Shown: positions 43,182 through 51,635, counted from the first letter of the stretch. The stretch: DNA of 64,000 nt from Natronorubrum sediminis (GCF_900108095.1 NZ_FNWL01000002.1:168748-232747); one strand, 5' to 3'. Made by a program: numbers and translations. Notes: generated by a model not told the origin, from the sequence alone.

Positions 43182-43705
43182 ACAAGCCCGTTCGATAGTG
43201 GCAACGCTCGGTCTCGTCTCGTTCTTTTATAAGTATCCGTGATATTCACCCCGAAGCACCCTTTCTCGTGGAGAACGCGTTTCGAGTGGAACTACTTTCT
43301 TCCAGCACCAGCAGGGTGCAACTCAGTCGACGTTCCCGCCCGCTGCCAACATCCCCTTAGCGAGTGTGTCTAACGACACAAAATCAAAATATACACCGCC
43401 CCGCACAGCACCGCTGCGCCGAAAATTCGGCGGCCTTAGACCCGCCAGATACCCGAGAAGTGCATTCGGTGGACCTCCGCCCCGCTTTCGCCGGTCTCCA
43501 CTTGATGGACAGGAAACGGGGGCGTTTAATACGGCAAATCAATTGAACTGCCTTAGGAAGATACCTATCTGAGTAGTGCTACTTGGTCTTCTACAACGAT
43601 CAAAGTCACCCCACAGTTTAAGGAAAGAATTAATGCTTATTTCGGAATGGGAATGGTTTCTTAATATTATTCATCTTGATGGGTTGTCTGGCTCACATTG
43701 AGTTC
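43182..43705. other. Provirus intergenic region with palindrome and short repeats
   Basis: 524 bp without a supported gene. It contains a 7-bp-arm palindrome cgccgaaaattcggcg (43417-43432) and the 13-mer tacaccgccccgc (43392-43404), which recurs at 44984-44996. AT content rises sharply after about 43560. Confidence 0.5.
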
Positions 43706-44626
43706 TTAAGAGTCGTCTGAGATGTTATAGTATATTTGGGAAATTGCAATAACTGCTAATAATACGAATTGAGCCGCCGTTTGTCCCACATAAATATAGA
43801 TCATCAATAGTAACGGTGCCGACAATATGAATGGAGATGATATTTTTAGAATGCGATTATCGAGCAAATCTCTGAAATAGGATTCGACCATTCGCTTAGT
43901 AGTAGGTTCTCCGGACTGTATTTCAGATTCTAAATAAGATTGAAGAAATTCGTCAATTGGGTCCTTTTGTAATACGGACAGATACCGGATCATTTTATTT
44001 GCAAGTACTGGAAATGAATTTCTTAGAACAGCGTCCGATTCAGACTTCTCAATATTCTCTAAATATGATATCATGTCATCATTCATAGGTGTATTGAAGG
44101 GTTGGTTCCGCCCTTGACTTAGGAGATTTCTTACAGATCTCAAATTGCTTTCCACCTGATCTATATCACTACTTTCGTCTCGGTATTTCATTATCGCAGT
44201 AGCTAACCTATGATATGTGGCTTCTTCGGGGGTTATATCTTGGTTCTCGGCTCTATTTTTGAATATATGTCTGAGTATAAAGACAAGTCCACCAATAATC
44301 AGCGAGATAATGAGTAAAAACGGAGCAAACATCTCCAGAATTCCACCTTCCTCACCCCAGGCATATAGAATTATAGATAGTAAGTATCCAAAAATTACTA
44401 TGATAGGAAACCAGTTTTTAAATCGATAGTAGTTGACTCTTGCCTTCTCATACTCACCTACGTTTTTTCCAGATAATATGAACTCATTGAGGAGTTCGTC
44501 TGTGTCTTTGTTACCTATCTCTGGTTCCTCAATGATTACTTTGTCCTCTACAACTGTACCAGGATCAATCTCTACGATAAATCCATCGTCATTCCCCATC
44601 TCTAGTATTTCATATAACTCATCCAT
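43706..44626 (-). CDS. AT-rich four-TM accessory protein (provirus cargo)
   Basis: 306 residues from ATG 44626. The N-terminal ~85 residues are cytosolic and acidic (MDELYEILEMGNDDGFIVEI). A TM pair follows (WFPIIVIFGYLLSIILYAWG; FAPFLLIISLIIGGLVFILR), then a ~120-residue helical domain and two C-terminal TM segments (PFILSAPLLLMIYIYVGQTA, FVLLAVIAISQIYYN). Codon use is AT-rich and Lys/Ile/Asn-rich, unlike the virus core, so it is recently acquired. Function unknown; superinfection exclusion or defence cargo is a reasonable guess only. Confidence 0.7.
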   Translation of the reverse strand: MDELYEILEMGNDDGFIVEIDPGTVVEDKVIIEEPEIGNKDTDELLNEFILSGKNVGEYEKARVNYYRFKNWFPIIVIFGYLLSIILYAWGEEGGILEMFAPFLLIISLIIGGLVFILRHIFKNRAENQDITPEEATYHRLATAIMKYRDESSDIDQVESNLRSVRNLLSQGRNQPFNTPMNDDMISYLENIEKSESDAVLRNSFPVLANKMIRYLSVLQKDPIDEFLQSYLESEIQSGEPTTKRMVESYFRDLLDNRILKISSPFILSAPLLLMIYIYVGQTAAQFVLLAVIAISQIYYNISDDS

Positions 44627-44715
44627 TAAAAACCTACTACTGATAGCTTTCCTGTATACCTGCGGTCACTCACACTGCTCTTCCCCACACCCCTGGTTAC
44701 ACGTTACCAGAATCT

Positions 44716-44738
44716 GTTTCCCGAATATGCACACGAGA
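44716..44738 (+). repeat. 23-bp direct repeat, left copy
   Basis: gtttcccgaatatgcacacg plus aga, identical to 45812-45834. A further ~25 bp upstream is similar but diverged. The two copies flank the 53-residue ORF and the AT-rich gene at 45094. Confidence 0.75.
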
Positions 44739-44789
44739 TGATTATGCCTACGAGGGTTTATCAGTGAAGCCGCAGCCAAACGTGACCTA

Positions 44790-44951
44790 ATGCGACACCC
44801 ACAAGACGATCTACTGATCGTCTACGCACTGTCACTGCTCGCCCAGGAGCACAAAGGAACAGAGAAAGAAGACTGGGCATTGAACCTCGCGGCCGAGATT
44901 GCAGATCAACACGGACTGGAAGTAAGCGATGCAATTCGTCAGCTCGAGTAG
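44790..44951 (+). CDS. 53-residue helical protein (provirus)
   Basis: ATG 44790 to TAG 44951. The sequence (MRHPQDDLLIVYALSLLAQE, then DWALNLAAEIADQHGLEVSD) is regular, amphipathic and haloarchaeal in composition, unlike the AT-rich genes on both sides. No family recognised; possibly a small regulatory or antitoxin-like protein. Confidence 0.5.
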   Translation: MRHPQDDLLIVYALSLLAQEHKGTEKEDWALNLAAEIADQHGLEVSDAIRQLE

Positions 44952-45093
44952 ATAGCGTCCCCAAGGGGACAGCGCCAAAAAATTACACCGCCCCGCCTTC
45001 GTGCGCCAATCTCCAGTTGAAGCACATGAAATAGAGGTGGTTCTCATTCTCTATAAGGGAAATTCACTTCAAGCTGACACCTCATTGGAAAGT

Positions 45094-45744
45094 ATGCAGA
45101 AGATCAAAGCGATCGTTGGTGGAATATTAGCAGTTATTATAGTATCTTTAGGAGTATTCATTTATGCTTCCTATACCGGTATTGTTGAACCGATGCTCGT
45201 TTCTGCAGTTGCAACCGCTGCATTAGTGTTAGTAACCGCAGTGTCGGTAACATTGACCCTCGTTCTTCTTAGTGAAGAGCGGCGAGCCCGACAACAAGAA
45301 ATAATGCCAGTATTCAAACTAGAACTGAAGGGGTTTTATTTAGGTCATTATGGAATTGCGCTAAAGAATATTGGAAATGGTCCGGCACAAAACGTGGAAG
45401 TGAATATTGAATTACAGTCTGAGAAGGAGAATCGGACAATTACATATCCCAATGTAGCTCCGGGGAATAGTATTCCTGTCCCAGAACCCTTTGAAGAGGT
45501 GAAATTAGAGAAAGATCGATTTGACGAATTTGGTCAGATCACTGTCAAAGGAACGTGTGAAGATGTTACTGGTGAAGAACAAAGTATTAGTGACACTTAT
45601 GACTTCCAAAAACACGCTAATCAACCCGGTTGGGCACCAGGTAATGAAACAATAGAGGACTATTTAGATGATATTGTGGACGAACTGGACGATATTGAAG
45701 GAGAGATAAGTGATGTAGAAAGTGAAATCAAATCTCTGAGGTAA
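45094..45744 (+). CDS. AT-rich two-TM accessory protein with coiled-coil tail (provirus cargo)
   Basis: 216 residues from ATG 45094 (MQKIKAIVGGILAVIIVSLG), which starts directly with the first TM; an earlier in-frame start would add a non-hydrophobic leader. TM1 and TM2 (MLVSAVATAALVLVTAVSVT) are followed by a beta-rich domain (FKLELKGFYLGHYGIALKNI, TVKGTCEDVTG) and a C-terminal coiled coil (DYLDDIVDELDDIEGEISDV). AT-rich like the gene at 43706, and flanked by 23-bp direct repeats. Function unknown. Confidence 0.7.
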   Translation: MQKIKAIVGGILAVIIVSLGVFIYASYTGIVEPMLVSAVATAALVLVTAVSVTLTLVLLSEERRARQQEIMPVFKLELKGFYLGHYGIALKNIGNGPAQNVEVNIELQSEKENRTITYPNVAPGNSIPVPEPFEEVKLEKDRFDEFGQITVKGTCEDVTGEEQSISDTYDFQKHANQPGWAPGNETIEDYLDDIVDELDDIEGEISDVESEIKSLR

Positions 45745-45811
45745 TCATCGATGTTCTAGGTGTTGGTTCTCAGATCTCTCATCCCCCTGGGGTTGCACGT
45801 CGCCAAATCCC

Positions 45812-45834
45812 GTTTCCCGAATATGCACACGAGA
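45812..45834 (+). repeat. 23-bp direct repeat, right copy
   Basis: Exact copy of 44716-44738, placed 68 bp after the AT-rich gene's stop. Confidence 0.75.
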
Positions 45835-45855
45835 CCAGAAACACCGTGTGCATAT
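45821..45855. repeat. 11-bp perfect inverted repeat
   Basis: atatgcacacg (45821-45831) and cgtgtgcatat (45845-45855), 13 bp apart, embedded in a GC-rich spacer. The left arm is part of the 23-bp direct repeat. It could be an operator or replication-origin element. Confidence 0.6.
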
Positions 45856-45983
45856 TGCGCGCCGATCGGCCCGACGGCCCCGTCGACCACTCGGGTTGCG
45901 TGACAGATGACCCCCGATTATGGGCTATGGGCGCGGTTGAGTGAGTCGAAAAAACTAGGATTCGAGGGGTCGTGTGTACGAGT

Positions 45984-46238
45984 ATGCGAATCCGAACCGA
46001 CGGTGATTACGCACACCGAATGGACGCTATTGAACGCGCAGCCCGCTTCTACGACTGTAACAAGACGAAAGCCGTGGTGAGTGCCTGCGACGACGTGCCC
46101 CACCTGATTGCAGCTGCCCGCCAGGTCCTCGAGCGCGATGACCTTACCCACGAACAACGCCAAGAAATCGCCGAGACACTCTCGACGAGAGTAACGACCT
46201 TCGAAATTGAGCAGTCGGTGACCGTCGACCGGGATTAG
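45984..46238 (+). CDS. Small haloarchaeal provirus protein (DUF7692-like)
   Basis: 84 residues from ATG 45984 (MRIRTDGDYAHRMDAIERAA). The pattern of a short strand, then helix RFYDCNKTKAVVSACDDVPH and LEHQRQEIAETLSTR-type helices ending FEIEQSVTVDRD is common in haloarchaeal proviruses and resembles a ribbon-helix-helix DNA-binding fold. Convergent with the minus-strand nuclease-like gene, overlapping by 4 bp at the stops. Confidence 0.7.
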   Translation: MRIRTDGDYAHRMDAIERAARFYDCNKTKAVVSACDDVPHLIAAARQVLERDDLTHEQRQEIAETLSTRVTTFEIEQSVTVDRD

Positions 46239-46618
46239 AAAATATCCGAGATAGCGATCTTTGCCTGTTCGGTTCCACGGTGGTCGCCGCCACCATGCCA
46301 CCGGAGCAGTGGCAGATTCGACGCTTTGACCATCTTGTCGGTGACGATCGTGCACCCCGAGCGTCCGTGTGGTCGGTACACGACGAAGCAGTACCACCCG
46401 TCCGCCCGGCGAAGCTTCTCGTGATAGGCTTTGTAGACCTTGAAATTGCCCGGCTGGCCGTTGCTGTGTTCGATCATCGTCGATTTGATTTCCACTGGCG
46501 TCCCGTTCTGAAACCGCGCGTCGTGCCAACTGGCCCGCTCGAGTTCGAATCGGCGCTTCCGAGCCATTCGCTTTTCGCAGGCTGTTCCGAAGTGGTTCGC
46601 TCGCTTCGATCGATTCAT
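46235..46618 (-). CDS. PD-(D/E)XK nuclease-like protein B (provirus)
   Basis: 127 residues from ATG 46618. It contains ASWHDAR, TPVEIKSTMIEHSNGQPGNF and GWYCFVVYRPHGRSG, the same blocks as the plus-strand protein at 40736. Asp in WHDAR and Glu-x-Lys in VEIK fit a PD-(D/E)XK active site. It overlaps the upstream membrane-protein gene by 4 bp, so the two are coupled. Confidence 0.7.
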   Translation of the reverse strand: MNRSKRANHFGTACEKRMARKRRFELERASWHDARFQNGTPVEIKSTMIEHSNGQPGNFKVYKAYHEKLRRADGWYCFVVYRPHGRSGCTIVTDKMVKASNLPLLRWHGGGDHRGTEQAKIAISDIF

Positions 46619-46881
46619 GGATCATTCCTCCGACGGTCTCGCCAGCGTCGGTCTGCTCGAGCGGGGCTGTAGGTGATTAGCGCGGCAAATCCAACGAGCG
46701 ACAGCGACAGACCCCACTGGCCACGCCCCAGTGAGAATAGCGCACCAGCGCCTGAGAGACCGACCATTGCGAGGGTTTGTCTCGAGAACACCCCACGTTC
46801 GTAGTCTCGCCGGAGTTCGTGAGCGAGATCGACGAGAGTGAACCGAACGGCATCTGCCAGATACTGGAGCGTCACCGTCAC
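46615..46881 (-). CDS. Small membrane protein (provirus)
   Basis: 88 residues from GTG 46881 (a second GTG is at 46875). An amphipathic start (QYLADAVRFTLVDLAHELRR) precedes two hydrophobic segments (AMVGLSGAGALFSLGRG, GLSLSLVGFAALITYSP) and a basic tail. A decayed copy of its first ~35 codons lies outside the provirus near 60843. The stop overlaps the nuclease-like gene. Function unknown. Confidence 0.7.
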   Translation of the reverse strand: MTVTLQYLADAVRFTLVDLAHELRRDYERGVFSRQTLAMVGLSGAGALFSLGRGQWGLSLSLVGFAALITYSPARADRRWRDRRRNDP

Positions 46882-47024
46882 GCCGATCGCCCCCTTCGCG
46901 CGCGTCGCGATTTTTTGAAACCGACTCCAAAAAATGTCTGTTTCTTGCCACTATGTACGCGCCCCACGCGTGGTAATATATACACCTCCGCTGTTGCTGT
47001 GCGTGCTCGCCCATCGCTCGCGTC

Positions 47025-47044
47025 GCTCCCTCCCTGGAGGGAGC
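47025..47044. terminator. Strong GC-rich hairpin after the late operon
   Basis: gctccctcc (47025-47033) and ggagggagc (47036-47044) form a perfect 9-bp stem with a 2-nt gap. It sits 73 bp beyond the stop of the late operon (ATPase, 47117). Terminator or origin hairpin are both possible. Confidence 0.5.
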
Positions 47045-47116
47045 GCGGTGGGCTTTGGGCTGACGCTATACTAAAGGGGGGCAGGTTGCGCTTTACACGT
47101 TGACATCGGAGCGCCG

Positions 47117-48292
47117 TCATGCGATTACCTGCTCGACTGTGTTAACCCATTCGCGCTTCTCGCCCCCTTCGTCGATGTCGTTCCACCAGTTTGAGACGGT
47201 AGCGTGCGTGTACGGAACGAATTCGGCGGTTTCGCGGGCCGACATTCCTTGCTCTCGGCAGGCTTCCATCGTCCAGGCAGCAACCTGTTTCACCTCGTCT
47301 TCAGCGATTGCTGGCCCGGTATCGTCGCTTGTCGGTGCGTTCCACGACCAGTCGGCCTCGTCGTTCGTATGCGGTTCCCAGTCGGCTGGTGGAATCCCCG
47401 TGAACGGCCGCGGGTCGATGTCCTGTAGCTTCCCGCCAGAGATTCGTTCAGCCTTAATCGCCTTCCCCTGGTCGTTCCGGTCCGGCTTTTTCAGAATCGT
47501 CCCGACACGCCAGAGCATCGGATGGATCGAACTCTCGTCGTGACCGATGTAGATCAACGCGCCGTTGTATTTGCGGATTTTGAACACCAGCGGCCCCATC
47601 AACTTTCGAACTTTCTGGCCGTCCTCGCCGGTCCCGCTCGCGTTCGTCGAGAACTCGTCTCCGATGAACAACTTCGGTTGCTGGGGATTCTCGACGGGGT
47701 CGCCGTCCTTGCCGACCCACTCCTCGAGGAGCGGGTAGTGGGGAATCCAGCCGTCCTCGACGTCGCCGGAAGGAGTTACCCAGTCGTCGTTCCGCGGCAG
47801 CGTGCGGATGTTCGACCCGACGAGTAGATCACCGTCGACCCACCGATCACGCAGCTGTGCAATCAGGCACGCGAGGTTCGTTTTGCCCGCCCCCATCTCA
47901 CCGAGGATCACAATCACGGGTGCGGGTCCGGCGACGATCTCCTGTAGGCGGGTGATCGCTTTGATACCCGACAGGCTGGCCTCTTGGGACGGGTCGCCGA
48001 TGTAGTGTTTGAGCGTGAGCGTATCGCCGTTGTCGAGTGCGTCACGGGCAGTGTGGCTGCCTTCGCCCTGCACGATTCGGCGGTTCTTCCCCACGTCCAT
48101 GTACGTCGCTGCAGCCTTGCCGGTCCAGCGGTCGGGATCGTGGTGCAACGCGCGCACGGTCATTTGCCGGTCGATCTGTTCGTCCCGTACGAACCCCGTG
48201 TGCTCGAGCACCTTGTCGGCCTCTCGAGCAAGGTTTCCGTGCTGGTACTCGGTGAATCCGCCGACGGTGTAGTTGTCCTGCTCGTCACTCAT
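47117..48292 (-). CDS. Pleolipovirus ORF8-like P-loop ATPase with C-terminal HTH
   Basis: 391 residues from ATG 48292 (MSDEQDNYTVGGFTEYQHGN). Walker A is VIVILGEMGAGKTNLACLIA near residue 130, Walker B is KLFIGDEFST near residue 215, and a sensor-like IYIGHDESS follows. The C-terminal ~55 residues (EQGMSARETAEFVPYTHATV) form a helix-turn-helix. Last gene of the late operon, as in pleolipoviruses where this conserved gene ends the structural block. It probably acts on DNA (packaging or replication); the exact role is unknown. Confidence 0.82.
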   Translation of the reverse strand: MSDEQDNYTVGGFTEYQHGNLAREADKVLEHTGFVRDEQIDRQMTVRALHHDPDRWTGKAAATYMDVGKNRRIVQGEGSHTARDALDNGDTLTLKHYIGDPSQEASLSGIKAITRLQEIVAGPAPVIVILGEMGAGKTNLACLIAQLRDRWVDGDLLVGSNIRTLPRNDDWVTPSGDVEDGWIPHYPLLEEWVGKDGDPVENPQQPKLFIGDEFSTNASGTGEDGQKVRKLMGPLVFKIRKYNGALIYIGHDESSIHPMLWRVGTILKKPDRNDQGKAIKAERISGGKLQDIDPRPFTGIPPADWEPHTNDEADWSWNAPTSDDTGPAIAEDEVKQVAAWTMEACREQGMSARETAEFVPYTHATVSNWWNDIDEGGEKREWVNTVEQVIA

Positions 48293-48503
48293 CGGTCCAC
48301 CTCCACCGGTCCTCGCCGTGACCAATGACCAGCGGCGTTGTCTCTGTCTTTCGCAGTTTGGTCAACTGCGGCCCGAGTGCCGCCGCCGTTCTGAGCGCCG
48401 TGTCTGTTCGCCCGGTTCCGTGAGTGTTCGCCTCGTCGAAAACGAACACTGGCGGAACATCGGTCGTCTTGTCTCGAAGTTCGCCGTCGTGGATGTATCT
48501 CAT
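48285..48503 (-). CDS. Orphan Walker-B fragment of the ATPase family
   Basis: 72 residues from ATG 48503, overlapping the ORF7-like stop by 4 bp and the ATPase start by 8 bp. DVPPVFVFDEANTHGTGRTD, then LTKLRKTETTPLVIGHGED, aligns with the Walker-B to sensor stretch of the adjacent ATPase (KLFIGDEFST...IYIGHDESS), but there is no Walker A here or in frame upstream. It is an intact short ORF in the operon, so either a retained regulatory fragment or a duplication remnant. Confidence 0.7.
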   Translation of the reverse strand: MRYIHDGELRDKTTDVPPVFVFDEANTHGTGRTDTALRTAAALGPQLTKLRKTETTPLVIGHGEDRWRWTDE

Positions 48504-49321
48504 CGTTCAGTTCCTCCATCGGTTGTAGCGGCTTGTTCGGCAGCCTGTGCGCGCGTCTGTGGGAGTCCGTCGGTCGTCTGGATACCGTGTTCGTCGCTGT
48601 AGTCCTCGACGTACTCGGTTACGTCCTGTATTTGATCGATGTCCGCGTCTTCGGCGTCCTGTTTCGCCTCATCGAATCGATCTTTCACGGCCGTGCGTGG
48701 GTTCATCAACCCGCGTTCGTCGGCTTCAGCCTCCTCGTTGATTACATCGGATTGAATCTCGAGTCCCATTTTGCTGATCCGGCCCCGAAGTCGGTTGTAC
48801 TCGAGGAAGGCGTCCACGAGGTCGCCGTGGATGTCCTCGAGCATGGCCTGGACGGTCACGAGTTTCGAGTCGGCCATTTGGCTGAAGTACGTTCCTCTGA
48901 CCACGAGGTCGCCGGTCTCCTCGTGATAGCGGAACTCGCGGACTTCGAAGGCGTCGCCGTCGTTGACCGAGTACGGTGATGGTCCTTCGATCGTCTTCTC
49001 GGACCACACCTCAGGCGAGACGTAGTACTTCTCCCGTTCATCAGTGACGCCGTTGATGTGGTGGACAATCACCATGTGGCGGTTCCGGAGTTTCCGTGCA
49101 CCCGTAACGAACAGCGCCAGGAGTGGCGGCCCCAAGAGCAGGAGTGCCGCGAACCAGCCGTAGACGATTGGCGGAACGCCCGGCAGCGTCGGTCGAATCC
49201 AGATTAAGAGCACACCGAGCGAGACCATCGCACCGAGTACGACCAGCTGGCCCTCGGCGGCGATGTACGTCAGTCGGTCCGACCATGAGCCGAACGTACC
49301 GCTCGTCTTTCGCTTGCTCAT
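48500..49321 (-). CDS. Pleolipovirus ORF7-like two-TM protein
   Basis: 273 residues from ATG 49321, overlapping the previous stop by 4 bp. Two TM segments near residues 24-70 (GQLVVLGAMVSLGVLLIWIR; PPIVYGWFAALLLLGPPLLA) are followed by a ~130-residue soluble domain (VREFRYHEETGDLVVRGTYF) and a helical acidic C-terminus. Position between the ORF6-like gene and the ATPase matches pleolipovirus ORF7, a conserved protein of unknown role. Confidence 0.75.
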   Translation of the reverse strand: MSKRKTSGTFGSWSDRLTYIAAEGQLVVLGAMVSLGVLLIWIRPTLPGVPPIVYGWFAALLLLGPPLLALFVTGARKLRNRHMVIVHHINGVTDEREKYYVSPEVWSEKTIEGPSPYSVNDGDAFEVREFRYHEETGDLVVRGTYFSQMADSKLVTVQAMLEDIHGDLVDAFLEYNRLRGRISKMGLEIQSDVINEEAEADERGLMNPRTAVKDRFDEAKQDAEDADIDQIQDVTEYVEDYSDEHGIQTTDGLPQTRAQAAEQAATTDGGTER

Positions 49322-49881
49322 GCTTCGATCACTCCGCTTTCCTCTTGTCGGAGTACGATTACCGTCCCGAGCCCGGCGAGTCCGACTGTCATTGCGACAC
49401 CCGAGAACAGTCCACTCTCCCCGCCGAAGTGCTGGAATGGCTCTGATTCGGCGTCAGATTCTGCAGCGCCGGTGCTGATGACCGCGCCACGTTCTTCCTC
49501 TTGGGACAGTGGGGTTGCCATCGTGAGTGCGGCACCGTCAGCCTCGGTGACCTGGAAGGTCTCGACGGATTCCCCGGCCGGGATCTCGCGCGTGTAGTAC
49601 GCGAAGTCACCACTGCCTTCCTCGAAGCTTCCCGATTCGGCGACCGTTAACGCTGTCTCGTCTTCGGCGTAGAACTGGACGGTGAATTGCCTCTGGTCGT
49701 CGTCAAACTCCCAGTCGGTGATGACGGTCTCGGAGTCGACCGTCTGTTCTACCTCGCTGGCATTGACGCCCTCGAGGTCGTCGCTAGTGTTGTCGTCGGC
49801 AATCGCGGTGCCGCCCATAACGCCCATGCCCATCGCCAGCGTGACCGCTGCAACGATAGTCACGAAACAAATCCGCTGCAT
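49318..49881 (-). CDS. Pleolipovirus ORF6-like protein with signal peptide and C-terminal TM
   Basis: 187 residues from ATG 49881. Signal peptide (CFVTIVAAVTLAMGMGVMGG), a beta-rich ectodomain (ITDWEFDDDQRQFTVQFYAE, FAYYTREIPAGESVETF) and a TM near the end (LFSGVAMTVGLAGLGTVIVL). It starts 2 bp after the spike stop. Topology predicts an exposed membrane protein, fitting pleolipovirus ORF6. Confidence 0.75.
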   Translation of the reverse strand: MQRICFVTIVAAVTLAMGMGVMGGTAIADDNTSDDLEGVNASEVEQTVDSETVITDWEFDDDQRQFTVQFYAEDETALTVAESGSFEEGSGDFAYYTREIPAGESVETFQVTEADGAALTMATPLSQEEERGAVISTGAAESDAESEPFQHFGGESGLFSGVAMTVGLAGLGTVIVLRQEESGVIEA

Positions 49882-49883
49882 GG

Positions 49884-51551
49884 TCAGTTCCCCAGCCCAG
49901 GAATGAGGTCGGTCACGAAGCCGATTACAGCGAGAACGACGATGCCGATAAGTCCGAGTCCGAGCAAGCCAGCGCCTTCGCCCATTTCTCCGACATCGGG
50001 CATTCCAGGTAGATCGACACCTTGGCTTTCGATAATAACCTCTTGGCGTTCTTCTCGAGTCTCCTCACGGGTTTCGTAAGCATTCTGCAGGTCTTCGATG
50101 TACGCCTCATGGTTGTCGTCGTCGTCGGGCTCGAGGAGGTCGGCCTCATCGAAGTAGACCGTGTCGCTACCGTCCTCGGTCTCGATGATTTCGAACTCGT
50201 CTGAGAGTTGTGTTACGACAACCTCGTTCCCGTTGTCATCATCGCCGTTGTCGTCTCCGTTTTCCACGTCGGGATAGTCAACGATCTCGAGTCCCGCGTG
50301 GAATTGGCCAATTTCGTCGCCTGGGTCGATCGTCTCGCCGACTGGCAAGCCGTCGTCGGACGGGTTAGACCAGAAGAGGAATCCTTCGGCTGTGGTGTCG
50401 CCTACCTCTATTGCGACTTGTTCCTGGGCTTCGGGAAGTGAGATCGCACGGAACGTTGCAGCCGCGTGGTTTGCGTGTTCCATGTCTTCGCCCGCTTCGG
50501 CGATGTCGCGCCCCGACGCGATGTCGTGTGCGTCGACCTCGCCGTCTTGGATGGCATCATAGAGCAGGTCAACGATCGTTTCGGCTTGCTCGAGTTCATC
50601 TTCGTAGAGGTCCTCGAGATCTTCCCACACGTCCATGTAATGCCCATAATCAAAGATGGTTGCGTAGCCGCCATCTTCGCGATTACGGACTCCTACCTGA
50701 GTTGTACCGTCGTCGCCGCTTTCATAGTCTCCGTATATTTCTTCCTTGATGTGAATTGTTGTATTACTATCCGAGGCAGTAGAACCGCTCGAGTAGCCGA
50801 ACGGGAGATCTGTTTGAGAGCCATTAACGAATGTTATTTCGTCGGTCCGTGGGTCGTCTCGGCTTGCTTCTTCGAGAGCATCAACGGTTTCACCGCTGAC
50901 ACTGGAACCATCTTCGTCTAATCCGGTGAAGACATCTTCAAGATCTAACTCGTCTTCGTCTTCTACTAAGCTGTAGTAATTTCCGATAGATGTTAGATGT
51001 CTTTCCCAACGTTGGGCTAGGTTTTCTTGATAATTCGCGACTGTGTCAGCGATTTCATCTTCCGCAGCATCGAGAACGTCGTCTTCGTCTTCTCCCATTT
51101 CGGCCTGTTCTGCAACGACGAATGAGACGTTTCGGTAAATCTCCTGTGAGAGGAGATCGGCGTTCGCTTGCATGGAGTCGAGTGCGTCCTCATCATCAGG
51201 CTCTCGATCGAGAGCATAAGCGTAGGTCTCATCATGGAGTTCGTTCGCTTCTTCTTCCATGATTTCGTCAGTGTCATCGCCGAAGATGCCACCGACGAGC
51301 GAGGAGATTCCAGACGTGATGTCACCGAGGTCGTGACGCGGACTTGAGCCCCCAACGCCAGGTTGTGGCAGGTCGTCGCCTTCGTCGTCATCGTCTGCGA
51401 GTGCCGTACTCGAGGCAGCTCCGGCCGTCGCGATCGTGGCGACCGCTCCAGCGGATTGCTTCAGGAACCGACGCCGACCGGGAAGCGAGCAGCCGGACTT
51501 GACCTCGTGGGCCGTGGGCATGGGCTTTGGGCCGCTATCCGAAGCTGCCAT
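49884..51551 (-). CDS. Spike protein (VP4-like) with Tat signal and C-terminal anchor
   Basis: 555 residues from ATG 51551 (ATG 51521 also possible). A twin-arginine signal (GRRRFLKQSAGAVATIATAG) is followed by an acidic ~450-residue ectodomain rich in coiled-coil-like helices (YETREETREERQEVIIESQG near the end) and a C-terminal TM (GLGLIGIVVLAVIGFVTDLI). This is the topology of the pleolipovirus spike, which mediates attachment and fusion. Tat export implies folding before secretion. It is the least conserved gene of such operons, so assignment rests on position and topology. Confidence 0.8.
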   Translation of the reverse strand: MAASDSGPKPMPTAHEVKSGCSLPGRRRFLKQSAGAVATIATAGAASSTALADDDDEGDDLPQPGVGGSSPRHDLGDITSGISSLVGGIFGDDTDEIMEEEANELHDETYAYALDREPDDEDALDSMQANADLLSQEIYRNVSFVVAEQAEMGEDEDDVLDAAEDEIADTVANYQENLAQRWERHLTSIGNYYSLVEDEDELDLEDVFTGLDEDGSSVSGETVDALEEASRDDPRTDEITFVNGSQTDLPFGYSSGSTASDSNTTIHIKEEIYGDYESGDDGTTQVGVRNREDGGYATIFDYGHYMDVWEDLEDLYEDELEQAETIVDLLYDAIQDGEVDAHDIASGRDIAEAGEDMEHANHAAATFRAISLPEAQEQVAIEVGDTTAEGFLFWSNPSDDGLPVGETIDPGDEIGQFHAGLEIVDYPDVENGDDNGDDDNGNEVVVTQLSDEFEIIETEDGSDTVYFDEADLLEPDDDDNHEAYIEDLQNAYETREETREERQEVIIESQGVDLPGMPDVGEMGEGAGLLGLGLIGIVVLAVIGFVTDLIPGLGN

Positions 51552-51635
51552 TTAGACCACCCCCACGCCACTGGCGACGCAACACGTTCTGAAGTCGATA
51601 CCACCGTTCGAACCGCTGAAAACGTTGAAATCCAT
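51552..51635 (-). CDS. Possible 27-residue ORF between VP3 and spike genes
   Basis: ATG 51635 to TAA 51552, ending immediately before the spike ATG. The peptide is MDFNVFSGSNGGIDFRTCCV followed by ASGVGVV. Tight spacing is the only support; it may be a translated leader for the spike gene. Confidence 0.3.
   Translation of the reverse strand: MDFNVFSGSNGGIDFRTCCVASGVGVV

Larger units (their letters stand above)
43392..44996. repeat. 13-bp direct repeats bracketing an AT-rich cassette
   Basis: tacaccgccccgc at 43392-43404 and again at 44984-44996. Between them lie the AT-rich membrane-protein gene and a 53-residue ORF. The pair may be a recombination footprint. Confidence 0.45.
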
